A stretch of 64,000 nucleotides of DNA from Bacillota bacterium (GTDB lineage Bacteria; Bacillota; Clostridia; Acetivibrionales; DSM-1351): positions 15,851-79,850 of the forward strand of contig JAEXOY010000037.1 of NCBI GenBank assembly GCA_023439045.1, given 5' to 3'. The position numbers and the translations under genes were made by a program. Below, piece by piece: positions 41,157 through 49,858 of this stretch. Positions within the stretch are counted from its first letter, which is position 1; the number at the start of each line of letters is the position of its first letter. Under the pieces are notes generated by a model that saw only the letters and a list, made by a program, of their open reading frames with translations, was not told the origin of the DNA and ran no database searches.

Positions 41157-42614
41157 TTAGCCTTCATTAAGTTCTAATAGTAATTCTACCACTACTTCAC
41201 GCTCATCAAAATGAATAGTCTTATCTGCAAACTGCTGATAGGTTTCGTGCCCTTTACCTGCTAATATAATAACGTCTCCCTCTTGAGCATTTTCAAGGGC
41301 ATATTTTATAGCTTGCCTTCTGTCTGTAATCTTAATATATTTCCCATTTGTCTTTTTTGTGCCTTCCTCAATATCATCAATAATGATATCAGGTTCTTCA
41401 GTACGGGGATTATCGGATGTGATAATAGTAAAATCAGCAAGATTGCCTGAAATCTCACCCATAGCTGGCCTCTTGCCTCTGTCACGGTCTCCTCCGCACC
41501 CAAACAAGCTGACTACCCTGCCTTTTGCAAATTCTTTTGCCGTGGTAAGAACCTGCTTTAGACTATCCGGTGTATGTGCATAATCAATAAGAACGGTGTA
41601 ATTTCCTGTTACAGGAACTGATTCCATTCTTCCCGGAACACTGACATTACTCAATCCTTTCTTAACACTATCTAGAGAAATGCCCAACACGCAGCACGCT
41701 GAAATAGCTGCTAAGGCATTATATACATTAAATTCACCCTGTAGGTTTGTGGTAATGGTATCACAACCCCATGGTGAGATCAGTTTGAATGTTGTATGAG
41801 AGGTTTGTTTGTCAATATCTACCGCTCTGATATCGGCATCTTCTGATAAACCGTATGTCAGTACATCACAGGTTGCAACATCCTTTATTTTACGTCCTTC
41901 TGGGCTGTCAATATTGGTTATAGCCTTTTTGCACATCTTAAAAAGCTTAGCTTTTGCGTTAAAATAATCCTCCAGAGTTGCATGCTCTTTCGGACCTATA
42001 TGATCTCTTGAAAAGTTAGTAAATACTCCAATATCAAAATCACATTGAGCCACTCTATGCAGCTCTAGTCCCTGTGATGAAACTTCCATTACTACGCTGT
42101 CAACATTCTTTTCCACCATTTCGCCAAAAAGATTTTGTAAATCCAGTGATTCAGGAGTAGTACGTGCGGCATAAAGAACTTCGTCACCAATGAGGTTTGC
42201 AACGGTACCAACAAGTCCTATTTTGTGCTGTTCAGCCTCTAATATAGCTTTAACCATGTAGGTAGTTGTTGTCTTACCTTTTGTACCCGTTATACCTATT
42301 AAATTAAATTTCCTGGAAGGATGGTCATTAAACGCATCTGCTACAAATGCCAGGCCATATCTCGTATTTTCAACCTTGATTGTGGTAATCCCCTCAGGAA
42401 CCTCAACATCTTTTTGCACCAAAAAAGCCCTTGTACCATTTTCAATTGCATCTGCTATATACTTGTGTCCATCGACAATAGTGCCCTCTATACAAACAAA
42501 AAGTGATCCTGCCCTAGTTTTGCGAGAGTCATATGCTATGTTATCTATATCTATCTCCAATGTTCCATTAACCTTTTGAGCGTTTAATCCTTCTATTAGC
42601 TTACTCAATAACAA
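41157..42614 (-). CDS. murE: UDP-MurNAc-L-Ala-D-Glu:meso-diaminopimelate ligase MurE
   Basis: 485 residues from a TTG at 42614 that lies six bases after GGAGGTG; the TTG at 42629 is inside the ribosome site. Motifs: DSRKTRAGSLFVCIEG near 30, ATP-site GITGTKGKTTTTYMVK near 105, TTPESLDL near 150, and DNPRTEEP near 405. The DNPR tetrapeptide is the signature for meso-diaminopimelate as the added residue (lysine enzymes differ), so the organism has DAP-type peptidoglycan. Confidence 0.97.
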   Translation of the reverse strand: MLLSKLIEGLNAQKVNGTLEIDIDNIAYDSRKTRAGSLFVCIEGTIVDGHKYIADAIENGTRAFLVQKDVEVPEGITTIKVENTRYGLAFVADAFNDHPSRKFNLIGITGTKGKTTTTYMVKAILEAEQHKIGLVGTVANLIGDEVLYAARTTPESLDLQNLFGEMVEKNVDSVVMEVSSQGLELHRVAQCDFDIGVFTNFSRDHIGPKEHATLEDYFNAKAKLFKMCKKAITNIDSPEGRKIKDVATCDVLTYGLSEDADIRAVDIDKQTSHTTFKLISPWGCDTITTNLQGEFNVYNALAAISACCVLGISLDSVKKGLSNVSVPGRMESVPVTGNYTVLIDYAHTPDSLKQVLTTAKEFAKGRVVSLFGCGGDRDRGKRPAMGEISGNLADFTIITSDNPRTEEPDIIIDDIEEGTKKTNGKYIKITDRRQAIKYALENAQEGDVIILAGKGHETYQQFADKTIHFDEREVVVELLLELNEG

Positions 42615-42639
42615 AATAAACACCTCCAAAAAATTTCAT

Positions 42640-42669
42640 AAATGGCTACCCTTTTTAGGATAGCCATTT
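42640..42669. terminator. Hairpin between the PASTA-PBP gene and murE
   Basis: AAATGGCTA (42640-42648) pairs with TAGCCATTT (42661-42669), with extra CC/GG pairs beside a bulge. The better T run (ACTTTTTTATA) is on the plus strand; on the minus strand GAAATTTTTTGG follows five bases later. It may attenuate transcription between pbp and murE. Confidence 0.45.
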
Positions 42670-42748
42670 ACTTTTTTATATCTATTACCATTTGTTATTA
42701 TACAATCATTTAAAACACAACTCAATACACACCAACAATTTCCCAGCA

Positions 42749-44959
42749 CTATTCTAGAGGTGCATAATCGGTTACCTCGTTTCTGAACTGCACTTCAACA
42801 ATATCGCCTTTATTTATAATCTTTCCTGGCGAAACACTCTGAGATATAGCTGTACCTGAACCTGTTACCTTTATATTTATACCGGCATTTCTAAATGCAA
42901 GCGTTGCTTCATAAATAGTTTTGTTACTTACATTTGGTACCGTAGTTGTTACCTCCTCCTTTGGCTTATACGTATAGAGTATTACAATTGAATTTTCCTG
43001 CAACAAGGCGGTGGTCTTAGGTGTCTGTTCTTGCACAATAGCAGTCATATCCTTGTTATCTCCCTCAATTCTATAATCAAGGTTATTACTCTTGAGTAGC
43101 TGAATTGCTTCTTCAAGCGTCTTACCCTTTACATCGGGTACCTGCACCTCTTTTAGAAGTAGTTTTTTATCTTCATCGCTATATTCTTTTTCTACCCCAA
43201 GATAATTCAGCACATCTTCTACAAGCTTACCTGCAACAGGTGCTGCTCTCATACCACCTGTCGGATTATAAACATCGGGATAATCCAATACAATGAGTGC
43301 ACATATAACAGGATTATCAGCAGGAGCAAATGCTGAGAAAGAAATAATATATCTTTTATTAGTTCCGTCCTTTAGCACTTTCTGACTTTCAAGCGTTTCG
43401 GACGTACCTGTTTTTCCTCCTATTTTATAACCAGGCACTTTGGCATTTTTACCTGTTCCAACAGATACAACCCCCTCAAGGATAGACTTGAGTGTGTCAG
43501 AGGTTTGTTTTGAAATAGGGCTTCTGATAACCTCAGGCTCATATTTCTTTACAACATTACCATCTGCATCTATAACCTCTTTTACAACATGAGGTTTAAT
43601 AAGCTGTCCTCCGTTAGCTATAGCACCATATGCTTGTATCAGCTGTATAGGAGTAATCTGAAAACGCTGCCCGAATGAAGCTGTTGCCATATTTACCTCT
43701 GTAGGATTAGCGTGCCATATGCTGCTGGCTTCACCAGGTAAATCAATACCTGTTTTGTCATAAAAGCCAAAGGCCTTTACATAACTGTAGAACTTATCTA
43801 TCCCCAAACTCTGTGCCAACCTAACAAACACAGGGTTACATGAATTATATACACCCTCTCTGAAGGTCTCATGCAAATGGGCATTTGGCTTCCAACAGTT
43901 AATATCCCAACCCCCAACCTTGACTGTAGCATCGGTAACCTGCGTATCGGGAGTAATTAATCCTTCCTCTAGACCAGCAGCCGAAGTTATTGCCTTGAAA
44001 GTAGAACCAGGCTCATAGGTGTCCACGATGGCCTTGTTTCGCCAAACAGTTTCCTGCAGGTATTTAACATCTGCTACCGAAGTACCTGTCCACGTTGAAG
44101 CATCCTTTCCTTCTGGTACAGCTCTTGGATTGTTGAGATCAAAATCGGGTTTTGAAGCCATAGCCAAAATTTCACCATTTCTAGGGTCCATTACTATTGC
44201 AGTAGCACCATTTATAACATTATTTTCAACAATAGCCTTATCCAATGCCTTTTCAGCAAAGTATTGTATGGTCTCATCTAAGGTCAGTACTACATCATAG
44301 CCGTCTTGCGCCTCGATATATTTTTCTTCTCCCATATTGAGTTCCATACCACTTGCATCAACTTCACTCAGTATCTTTCCAGGAACACCCTTAAGATACT
44401 TTTCCATCATCTTCTCAACACCGTCTAATCCATCATTATCTACGTTGGTAAAGCCAATAACATGGGAAGCCAGGTTACTATTTGGATAGTACCTTTTGGT
44501 ATCCTCATCAATATATATACCGTCATACTTATTATCCAGCTTCCACTGTCTTACCTTGTCACCAACAGCTTTTTCCACCTTACGCTTTATCAATTCATAG
44601 CGGCTGTTCTTGGTAAGTTTTTGCTTTATATCTTCTTCGTTCATGTCCAACATTTGGGCAAGCTCTTGCGACATTTTAGTTGTATCATAATTAAGCTTTT
44701 TAATTACCTGTGGACTCACAGAAATTGTTTCCACCGAAGCAGACATCGCTAAAACCTGCATGTTACGATCATAGATAGTTCCCCTTTTGGGGCTAATCTC
44801 CCTATCAATATTACGTTGCTCATAAGCCTTTTGTTGATACTCGTCACCCTTAGCAATCTGTATATATCCAATTCTTACAATCAGAGCGATTGATAAAACC
44901 GTAAAAGCGATAAGCACAAACAGAAGTCTCTTTTTTATCATTAAGCTCGGACTAGCCAC
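42749..44959 (-). CDS. Class B penicillin-binding protein with two PASTA domains (FtsI/SpoVD type)
   Basis: 736 residues. N-terminal membrane anchor (about 10-30), dimerisation domain starting RGTIYDRN near 59, and a transpeptidase domain with GSTFK near 317 (active-site Ser), SCN near 371 and KTGTSE near 550. Two PASTA domains follow at about 605-665 (VPDVKGKTLEEAIQLL) and 672-728 (VPNVSNKTIYEATLAF). It cross-links septal peptidoglycan on the outer face of the membrane with FtsW. The start is GTG with GGGGGAG six bases upstream. Two PASTA domains resemble Bacillus PBP2B more than SpoVD (one), but clostridial copies are often named SpoVD. Confidence 0.93.
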   Translation of the reverse strand: MASPSLMIKKRLLFVLIAFTVLSIALIVRIGYIQIAKGDEYQQKAYEQRNIDREISPKRGTIYDRNMQVLAMSASVETISVSPQVIKKLNYDTTKMSQELAQMLDMNEEDIKQKLTKNSRYELIKRKVEKAVGDKVRQWKLDNKYDGIYIDEDTKRYYPNSNLASHVIGFTNVDNDGLDGVEKMMEKYLKGVPGKILSEVDASGMELNMGEEKYIEAQDGYDVVLTLDETIQYFAEKALDKAIVENNVINGATAIVMDPRNGEILAMASKPDFDLNNPRAVPEGKDASTWTGTSVADVKYLQETVWRNKAIVDTYEPGSTFKAITSAAGLEEGLITPDTQVTDATVKVGGWDINCWKPNAHLHETFREGVYNSCNPVFVRLAQSLGIDKFYSYVKAFGFYDKTGIDLPGEASSIWHANPTEVNMATASFGQRFQITPIQLIQAYGAIANGGQLIKPHVVKEVIDADGNVVKKYEPEVIRSPISKQTSDTLKSILEGVVSVGTGKNAKVPGYKIGGKTGTSETLESQKVLKDGTNKRYIISFSAFAPADNPVICALIVLDYPDVYNPTGGMRAAPVAGKLVEDVLNYLGVEKEYSDEDKKLLLKEVQVPDVKGKTLEEAIQLLKSNNLDYRIEGDNKDMTAIVQEQTPKTTALLQENSIVILYTYKPKEEVTTTVPNVSNKTIYEATLAFRNAGINIKVTGSGTAISQSVSPGKIINKGDIVEVQFRNEVTDYAPLE

Positions 44960-45092
44960 AATTTTCTCCCCCTAGTTGTATGTTCTCTTTAAATAATATT
45001 GTTGAATGAATGAATATATTATTAATAAATAAAAAAACTACAGACTTAATAATATCTATAAATCCATAGTCTAAATAATATTCCTGTTTTAT

Positions 45093-45578
45093 CTATTGGT
45101 TAAACATGCTTAACACTTTGTTATAAGCATCCTTAACAGTACTTTCAAGTTTTTGAAGAGTTGTCTCTTCCTTGTTTGCCAAAATTATCTTATCAGTCCT
45201 AGGAACATTTATATAAACTATTTGGCTTTTTTCAGGTTTATGCATATTTAATTCATTTTCTGCTATATTTCTGATGTTGGTTAAATCCATCGCAGCAAGT
45301 ATATCCAACTTTAATCTGGCATTTTCATTGACAAGTTGTTCATATTGCTTTTCTAGCTTACTGTTATCATAATTCATCTGACTGATTTGTGCAAACTTAA
45401 ACATAGTTGCTGCACACAATCCAAAGATTAAAAAAATGGATAGAATAATTCTCATCTTAATTTTTTTTCTATTTCTAGCTATTTTCTTTGATTTAAGAAC
45501 TTTATTTTCTTCATAAGGGTCGTAGTTTAGTTGTTCTGCAACCGACCCATGAACATACTTACGAGCTGCATCTGCCAC
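45093..45578 (-). CDS. FtsL/DivIC-like septum formation protein
   Basis: 161 residues from the GTG at 45578, eight bases after AGGGG; a GTG at 45587 abuts the ribosome site. A basic cytoplasmic N-terminus (KSKKIARNRKKIK near 30-42), one membrane helix (about 44-64) and an extracytoplasmic coiled coil (YDNSKLEKQYEQLVNENARL) followed by DLTNIRNIAENELNMHKPE are the standard FtsL/DivIC layout. The position between rsmH and the class B PBP identifies it as FtsL of the cluster despite low sequence conservation. Confidence 0.85.
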   Translation of the reverse strand: MADAARKYVHGSVAEQLNYDPYEENKVLKSKKIARNRKKIKMRIILSIFLIFGLCAATMFKFAQISQMNYDNSKLEKQYEQLVNENARLKLDILAAMDLTNIRNIAENELNMHKPEKSQIVYINVPRTDKIILANKEETTLQKLESTVKDAYNKVLSMFNQ

Positions 45579-45943
45579 TTTTTTCACCCCTGTCAGTTTG
45601 ATAGAATTATTGGGAACCAGTATTGCTACTGATTCCCTACCAATTTAAAAAGGTTTATCTTTTGTATTAAATTCTTTTCATTTGTAAAATCACGTTTGCA
45701 GTTCTACCTTTGGTATTTCTCTTTTGTACTTCTTTTGTAAATTAAATCTTCTTTAGTTAGTTAAATTCTTTAGTTTATACTTTTTGTAATCTTTAGTGTT
45801 TTGTAACCTTTTCTTTAGTTTTTTTAGTCTTTTCTTAGTTTTTTCTTCAGTTTTTTATTATCTTGTCATTTGTGTTTTTAATAAGTCGCTTGCCTCTTTA
45901 GTATTTTTTCCGCTTGTCTAGCTTCTTTAATCAATTGTATTTT
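45579..45943 (-). other. Long purine-biased untranslated stretch between rsmH and ftsL
   Basis: 365 bases without a credible gene, inside an operon whose other gaps are under 140 bases. The minus (transcribed) strand is overwhelmingly A and G with few T runs, so little secondary structure is expected. CTAAAGA occurs about five times and ACAAAAGA-like words about five times. The final part near 45588-45600 holds the ftsL ribosome site. Confidence 0.75.
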
Positions 45944-46885
45944 TTAAATCTTTTGTAGCACCCTCAATTTTGCGCTCCTTGCTCTCGGATTATCTGAAAG
46001 CTCTTGCTCGGAGGCCACTATTGGTTTTCTATTTACAAGTACTGCCGTTGGTTCTTTGCCACACACACACTTAGGAAATGCAGGTGGACATGTACAGGGA
46101 TTTACCTGTTTGTTGAACTGCTGTTTAACTATTCTATCTTCAAGTGAATGAAAAGTAATAATACACAACCTCCCCCCACTATTTAACATATCAACACAAT
46201 CTTGTATTGTTTTCTCCAGTATTCCCAATTCATTGTTTACTTCTATTCTGATGGCCTGAAATGTCCTTTTGGCAGGGTGTGGGCCATCTCTTCTTGCGGC
46301 AGCCGGAACTGCTCTTTTAATAATATCTACAAGCTGATAAGTGGTATCTATACTCGCTTCTTTTCTTGACTCTACGATAAATTTTGCAATCCTTGAAGCC
46401 CACTTATCTTCACCGTAATCCCGTATTATTCTGTATAATTCACTTTCCTCGTAGTTATTTACTATATCAAACGCCGAAAAATCAGCGGTTTGGTCCATTC
46501 TCATATCAAGAGGTGCGTCATGCTGATAGCTGAAACCTCTAGATCCTTCGTCTAGCTGGTGGGATGAAACGCCCAAGTCAAGGAGTATTCCATCAACCTT
46601 TATTACTTCCAATGACTCACATGCTCTTTTTATATTTTTAAAATTAGTATTAATAATTTTAAATTTAGCTTCTGATGTAATACTTGAAAGCCTATCATTT
46701 GAGGTCTTAACTGCAAACTGATCCTGGTCAAGACCAATAAGTAAACCGTCCGTACCCAATCTTTTATATATTTGTGATGAATGCCCGGCTCCACCTATCG
46801 TACCATCAACATAAACCCCATTAGATTTAATACTTAGGCCTTCTATACATTCATTCAGTAATACCGATTTGTGTTCAAACTCCAT
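45944..46885 (-). CDS. rsmH: 16S rRNA (cytosine(1402)-N(4))-methyltransferase RsmH
   Basis: 313 residues, standard length. SAM-site GVYVDGTIGGAGHSS near 22-36, DLGVSSHQLDEGSRGFSY near 105, DMRMD near 128 and the C-terminal HSLEDRIVKQ near 248 are all family motifs. It methylates N4 of C1402 in the ribosomal P site. GAGGT lies six bases before the ATG, and the gene begins 12 bases after mraZ. A long A/G-biased gap follows before ftsL. Confidence 0.97.
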   Translation of the reverse strand: MEFEHKSVLLNECIEGLSIKSNGVYVDGTIGGAGHSSQIYKRLGTDGLLIGLDQDQFAVKTSNDRLSSITSEAKFKIINTNFKNIKRACESLEVIKVDGILLDLGVSSHQLDEGSRGFSYQHDAPLDMRMDQTADFSAFDIVNNYEESELYRIIRDYGEDKWASRIAKFIVESRKEASIDTTYQLVDIIKRAVPAAARRDGPHPAKRTFQAIRIEVNNELGILEKTIQDCVDMLNSGGRLCIITFHSLEDRIVKQQFNKQVNPCTCPPAFPKCVCGKEPTAVLVNRKPIVASEQELSDNPRARSAKLRVLQKI

Positions 46886-46897
46886 TTAATACCTCAT

Positions 46898-47329
46898 TTA
46901 TATTCCTAGCATAGCCATCTTTTCTGCAATCTTGTCAGCGCTCATGCTATCATCATTGCTATACACTTCCCAATTTGTCTTGTTCCAGATTTCAACCCTG
47001 GAAGACACACCAATTATAAATATATCCTTTTCAAGAGAAGCATATTCACGCAAATTCTGAGGAATAAGTATTCTTCCCTGCTTATCTAACTCACATTCGG
47101 TTGCACCAGAGAAGAAAAAACGAATAAAAGCACGAACATCTTTATCAGTAAATGGCAAAGTTTTGAGCTTGTTTTCAAGGCTTGTCCATTCATCCATTGA
47201 ATAAGCAAACAAACAGCTATCAAGTCCCTTTGTAACAATGAACTTTTCACCTAAACCCTCTCTGAACTTCGAGGGGACTATTACTCTTCCTTTAGGGTCA
47301 ACTGTATGCTGGTATTCACCATAGAACAA
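46898..47329 (-). CDS. mraZ: Transcriptional regulator MraZ
   Basis: 143 residues with two SpoVT/AbrB-like domains, each centred on a DxxGR motif: HTVDPKGRVIVPSKFRE (near 9-25) and CELDKQGRILIPQNLRE (near 82-98). MraZ is a DNA-binding ring that represses its own operon. The start is TTG (the family start MFYGEYQHTVD supports it) with AAGGGG upstream. Three AGTGG repeats directly upstream are a recognisable MraZ box, so autoregulation of the whole cell wall cluster is likely. Confidence 0.96.
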   Translation of the reverse strand: MFYGEYQHTVDPKGRVIVPSKFREGLGEKFIVTKGLDSCLFAYSMDEWTSLENKLKTLPFTDKDVRAFIRFFFSGATECELDKQGRILIPQNLREYASLEKDIFIIGVSSRVEIWNKTNWEVYSNDDSMSADKIAEKMAMLGI

Positions 47330-47359
47330 ATTTTACACCCCTTACTTAGAACTTCTACT

Positions 47360-47384
47360 CCACTTTACACCACTTCGTACCACT
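47360..47384 (-). promoter_or_regulatory. MraZ box: three AGTGG repeats at 10-bp spacing
   Basis: On the minus strand AGTGG occurs at 47380-47384, 47370-47374 and 47360-47364, each separated by exactly 5 bases, one helical turn. It lies between the -10 of the mraZ promoter and the start codon, where bound MraZ would block transcription. This agrees with the TGGGN/GTGG-type repeats known for MraZ. Confidence 0.85.
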
Positions 47385-47392
47385 CTATGTCT

Positions 47393-47421
47393 ATTTTATT
47401 GTAAAACTATTGAATTTGCAA
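47393..47421 (-). promoter_or_regulatory. Promoter of the mraZ operon
   Basis: TTGCAA (47416-47421) and TAAAAT (47393-47398) on the minus strand, 17 bp spacer, immediately upstream of the MraZ box. Confidence 0.72.
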
Positions 47422-47442
47422 TATATTTTTAGAAATAAAAAA

Positions 47443-47467
47443 AAGACAGGGTATAAATCCCTGCCTT
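47443..47467 (-). terminator. Terminator of the rodA operon
   Basis: On the minus strand AAGGCAGGG and CCCTGTCTT form a 9 bp stem (one G-U pair) with a 7-base loop, followed by TTTTTTTTATTTC (plus-strand A run at 47434-47442). It ends the M16-lgt-rodA transcript just upstream of the mraZ promoter. Confidence 0.9.
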
Positions 47468-47520
47468 TTAGGACCTCCGCACTATATAAATTGTTGCAAT
47501 CTACCTCTCTTTAGAACATG

Positions 47521-48648
47521 CTATTGAGAGGAATTAAAGATTCCCTTCTTTCGCCGCAGGGAAATGCTCATTACTAGCCCTAATGCCATAAAGCATGACA
47601 TCAAAGCAGTTCCGCCCTGACTAACAAATGGTAATGGAATTCCTGTTACGGGCAATAGTCCTATACTCATTCCTATATTCTCAATAAAATGGAAGGCATA
47701 CAACCCAGTTACACCTATTGCAATAAAAGACCCATATGTGTCGCTGGAAGTTCTGGCTATATGAATACACTTTAAAAGAATAAACATAGCCAGGAATATT
47801 ACTAGCATACCTCCAATAAAGCCAAGCTCTTCACCAATAACAGAGAAAATAAAATCTGATTCATTTACCGGAACATTGCCAGCCTGAGTTTGAATTCCGT
47901 TTCCTAAGCCTTGTCCCCACAACTGTCCAGAACCTATAGCAATCTTTGATCTTATTACATTATAACCAGAACCAAGAGGGTCACGCTCAGGTGAGAGAAA
48001 AGTCAGTATTCTTTCTCTATTATTATCATTTAATACATATACCCAAATAAATGGAAGAGATAAAGTAGCCAATCCTCCCATAATAAATAGATACCTATAT
48101 GGTATACCTACAGCAAAAATAAACAACATAAAAATGAAGCAAAATACAAGTGCAGTACCCTTATCCTTCTGCAATAGAACAAGACCAATTACAATACCTG
48201 AATAAAAAAGAAACTTAATAATATTTGCCTTTTTGTTCTCTGCATTGTCCTTTATTCTCTCCAAAAAAACAGCAGCCAGAATAATATATGCAATTTTCGC
48301 AAATTCTGATGGCTGTACACTTATGCCGGCTACGTTAATCCAGTTCTTGTTACCCAATTCATCTCCCTTACCAATAAAAAGAACAAGAACCATTAGCCCC
48401 ATTATTCCAATATAAAAGAACAGGCTTAAAAACTTGAGATCCTTGTAATCTATAGCAGTTAGAATTAGGCATAATGCTAGTCCCATCAAGAACGCAAGTA
48501 CCTGTGTATTAAACAGCCCTGTCCTTCCCACTGAAGCACTTTTTAAGACTAACAATCCAATTGCTGATAACAAAAGAACTGCAACAAATAGTGAATAATC
48601 AAATGTTTTATATGGACTTAGTGTTTTAGTTTTTTCAACAAAATACAT
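47521..48648 (-). CDS. rodA: Rod shape-determining SEDS protein RodA
   Basis: 375 residues, about ten membrane helices. SEDS motifs: NWINVAGISVQPSEFAKIAY near 103, GSGYNVIRSKIAIGSGQLWGQGLGNG near 225 and GLLPVTGIPLPFVSQGGTAL near 335. RodA polymerises lateral-wall peptidoglycan with a class B PBP. Start ATG, AAGGA ten bases upstream. It lies directly after lgt (gap 19 bases) and its partner PBP2/MreBCD genes are not in the window. SEDS subfamily (RodA not FtsW) is inferred from context and length. Confidence 0.9.
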   Translation of the reverse strand: MYFVEKTKTLSPYKTFDYSLFVAVLLLSAIGLLVLKSASVGRTGLFNTQVLAFLMGLALCLILTAIDYKDLKFLSLFFYIGIMGLMVLVLFIGKGDELGNKNWINVAGISVQPSEFAKIAYIILAAVFLERIKDNAENKKANIIKFLFYSGIVIGLVLLQKDKGTALVFCFIFMLFIFAVGIPYRYLFIMGGLATLSLPFIWVYVLNDNNRERILTFLSPERDPLGSGYNVIRSKIAIGSGQLWGQGLGNGIQTQAGNVPVNESDFIFSVIGEELGFIGGMLVIFLAMFILLKCIHIARTSSDTYGSFIAIGVTGLYAFHFIENIGMSIGLLPVTGIPLPFVSQGGTALMSCFMALGLVMSISLRRKKGIFNSSQ

Positions 48649-48667
48649 TTTTTAGAATTCCTTGTTA

Positions 48668-49840
48668 TTAAGTGTTTGTATTTTCAGTTTTTTGTGTCTG
48701 GTTGTCAACTGATTGCTCTTCAACTTCGCTTGGGTCTTCTTCCCCAATAGCAGTTGACTCTGAATCCTCTGTAGTAGCTGACTCTGAATCTTCTATAATA
48801 GCTGATTCTGAATCCCCTGTCATAGCTGAATCGGAATCCCCTGTCATAGCCGATTCTGAATCCCCTGTCATAGCTGAATCCCTTGTCATGACTGATTCTG
48901 TAACGCCTGCTACAGATGATTGTTCAGCCTCTTCATTCAAGGTCTTTAGTATCTCAGCATACTTGCTTTCTCCTACTACTTCAGCATCACCATCATTATT
49001 GAGAGCTCTATTTCTGAGGACAAACATATATATTGTAAATGCTATGATTCCTAAAACGGACATTACAATTGCTATCCTTAAATTACCTATCATAAGAGCG
49101 TCTGTTCTAAGTGTTTCTATAAATGCTCTCGCAATACCATAACCTATAAAATAGAGGCAGAATATCTGACCGTCGAACTTTTTCTTGCCTCTCATAAAGT
49201 ACAAGAATCCAAACAAAGCCAGGTTCCAGATTGACTCATACAAGAAGGTTGGATGTACCGGCAAATCAGGATATACAATAACATTTTGAGCTTTTAACGA
49301 TTCAAGATTGTTTGTAAGATATTGCTTAACTTCGGGACTAGTCATACCCCAAGGTAATGTAGTATTTGTGCCAAAAGCCTCCTGATTGAAGAAGTTTCCC
49401 CATCTTCCTATAGCTTGTCCGAGTGGAACATATACTATTGCAAAATCAAAAAACTTCAAGGTCTGTAGCTTTTTCCACTTAACAATAATAGTACCTGAAA
49501 TTACCGCTCCGATAATTCCTCCCCATATTGCTAATCCACCATGCCTTATATTAAATATCTCTAATAGGTTATCTTTAAACATATCCCAACTAAACACGAC
49601 AAAAAACAATCTAGCACTTACTATACAAACAGGTATTGCAACCAGTACTAGGTCTATAACTGTATCCGGTTCATAGCCAAACCTCTTAGAATCTCTCATA
49701 GCCCACAACACACATGCAACAAAGGCTAGCGATATTATTATACCGTACCAGTAAATAGGTACTCCAAACAAACTGAATGCCACTCTAGACAATTCAATAT
49801 CAAGTTCCAAACCAGGAAAGCTTACTAATACATTTTCCAA
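48668..49840 (-). CDS. lgt: Prolipoprotein diacylglyceryl transferase Lgt with repetitive C-terminal tail
   Basis: 390 residues from a TTG at 49840, six bases after GAGGTG (a GTG at 49849 overlaps that site). The first 285 residues are a complete seven-helix Lgt, with RHGGLAIWGG near 100 and the signature GQAIGRWGNFFNQEAFG near 140. Lgt transfers diacylglycerol to the Cys of lipoprotein precursors such as ApbE and the solute-binding protein in this window. The last 105 residues are an acidic tail with octapeptide repeats like SAMTGDSE, absent from normal Lgt (260-290 residues). Operon: M16-M16-lgt-rodA. Confidence 0.95.
   Translation of the reverse strand: MENVLVSFPGLELDIELSRVAFSLFGVPIYWYGIIISLAFVACVLWAMRDSKRFGYEPDTVIDLVLVAIPVCIVSARLFFVVFSWDMFKDNLLEIFNIRHGGLAIWGGIIGAVISGTIIVKWKKLQTLKFFDFAIVYVPLGQAIGRWGNFFNQEAFGTNTTLPWGMTSPEVKQYLTNNLESLKAQNVIVYPDLPVHPTFLYESIWNLALFGFLYFMRGKKKFDGQIFCLYFIGYGIARAFIETLRTDALMIGNLRIAIVMSVLGIIAFTIYMFVLRNRALNNDGDAEVVGESKYAEILKTLNEEAEQSSVAGVTESVMTRDSAMTGDSESAMTGDSDSAMTGDSESAIIEDSESATTEDSESTAIGEEDPSEVEEQSVDNQTQKTENTNT
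48756..48890. repeat. 24-bp tandem repeat encoding the Lgt tail
   Basis: Five units of 24 bp start at 48756, 48780, 48804, 48828 and 48852, with a shortened sixth to 48890. On the minus strand each encodes an eight-residue block like SAMTGDSE or SATTEDSE. The unit at 48852 and that at 48804 are identical. Confidence 0.95.
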
Positions 49841-49858
49841 TATAGCCACCTCACAACT

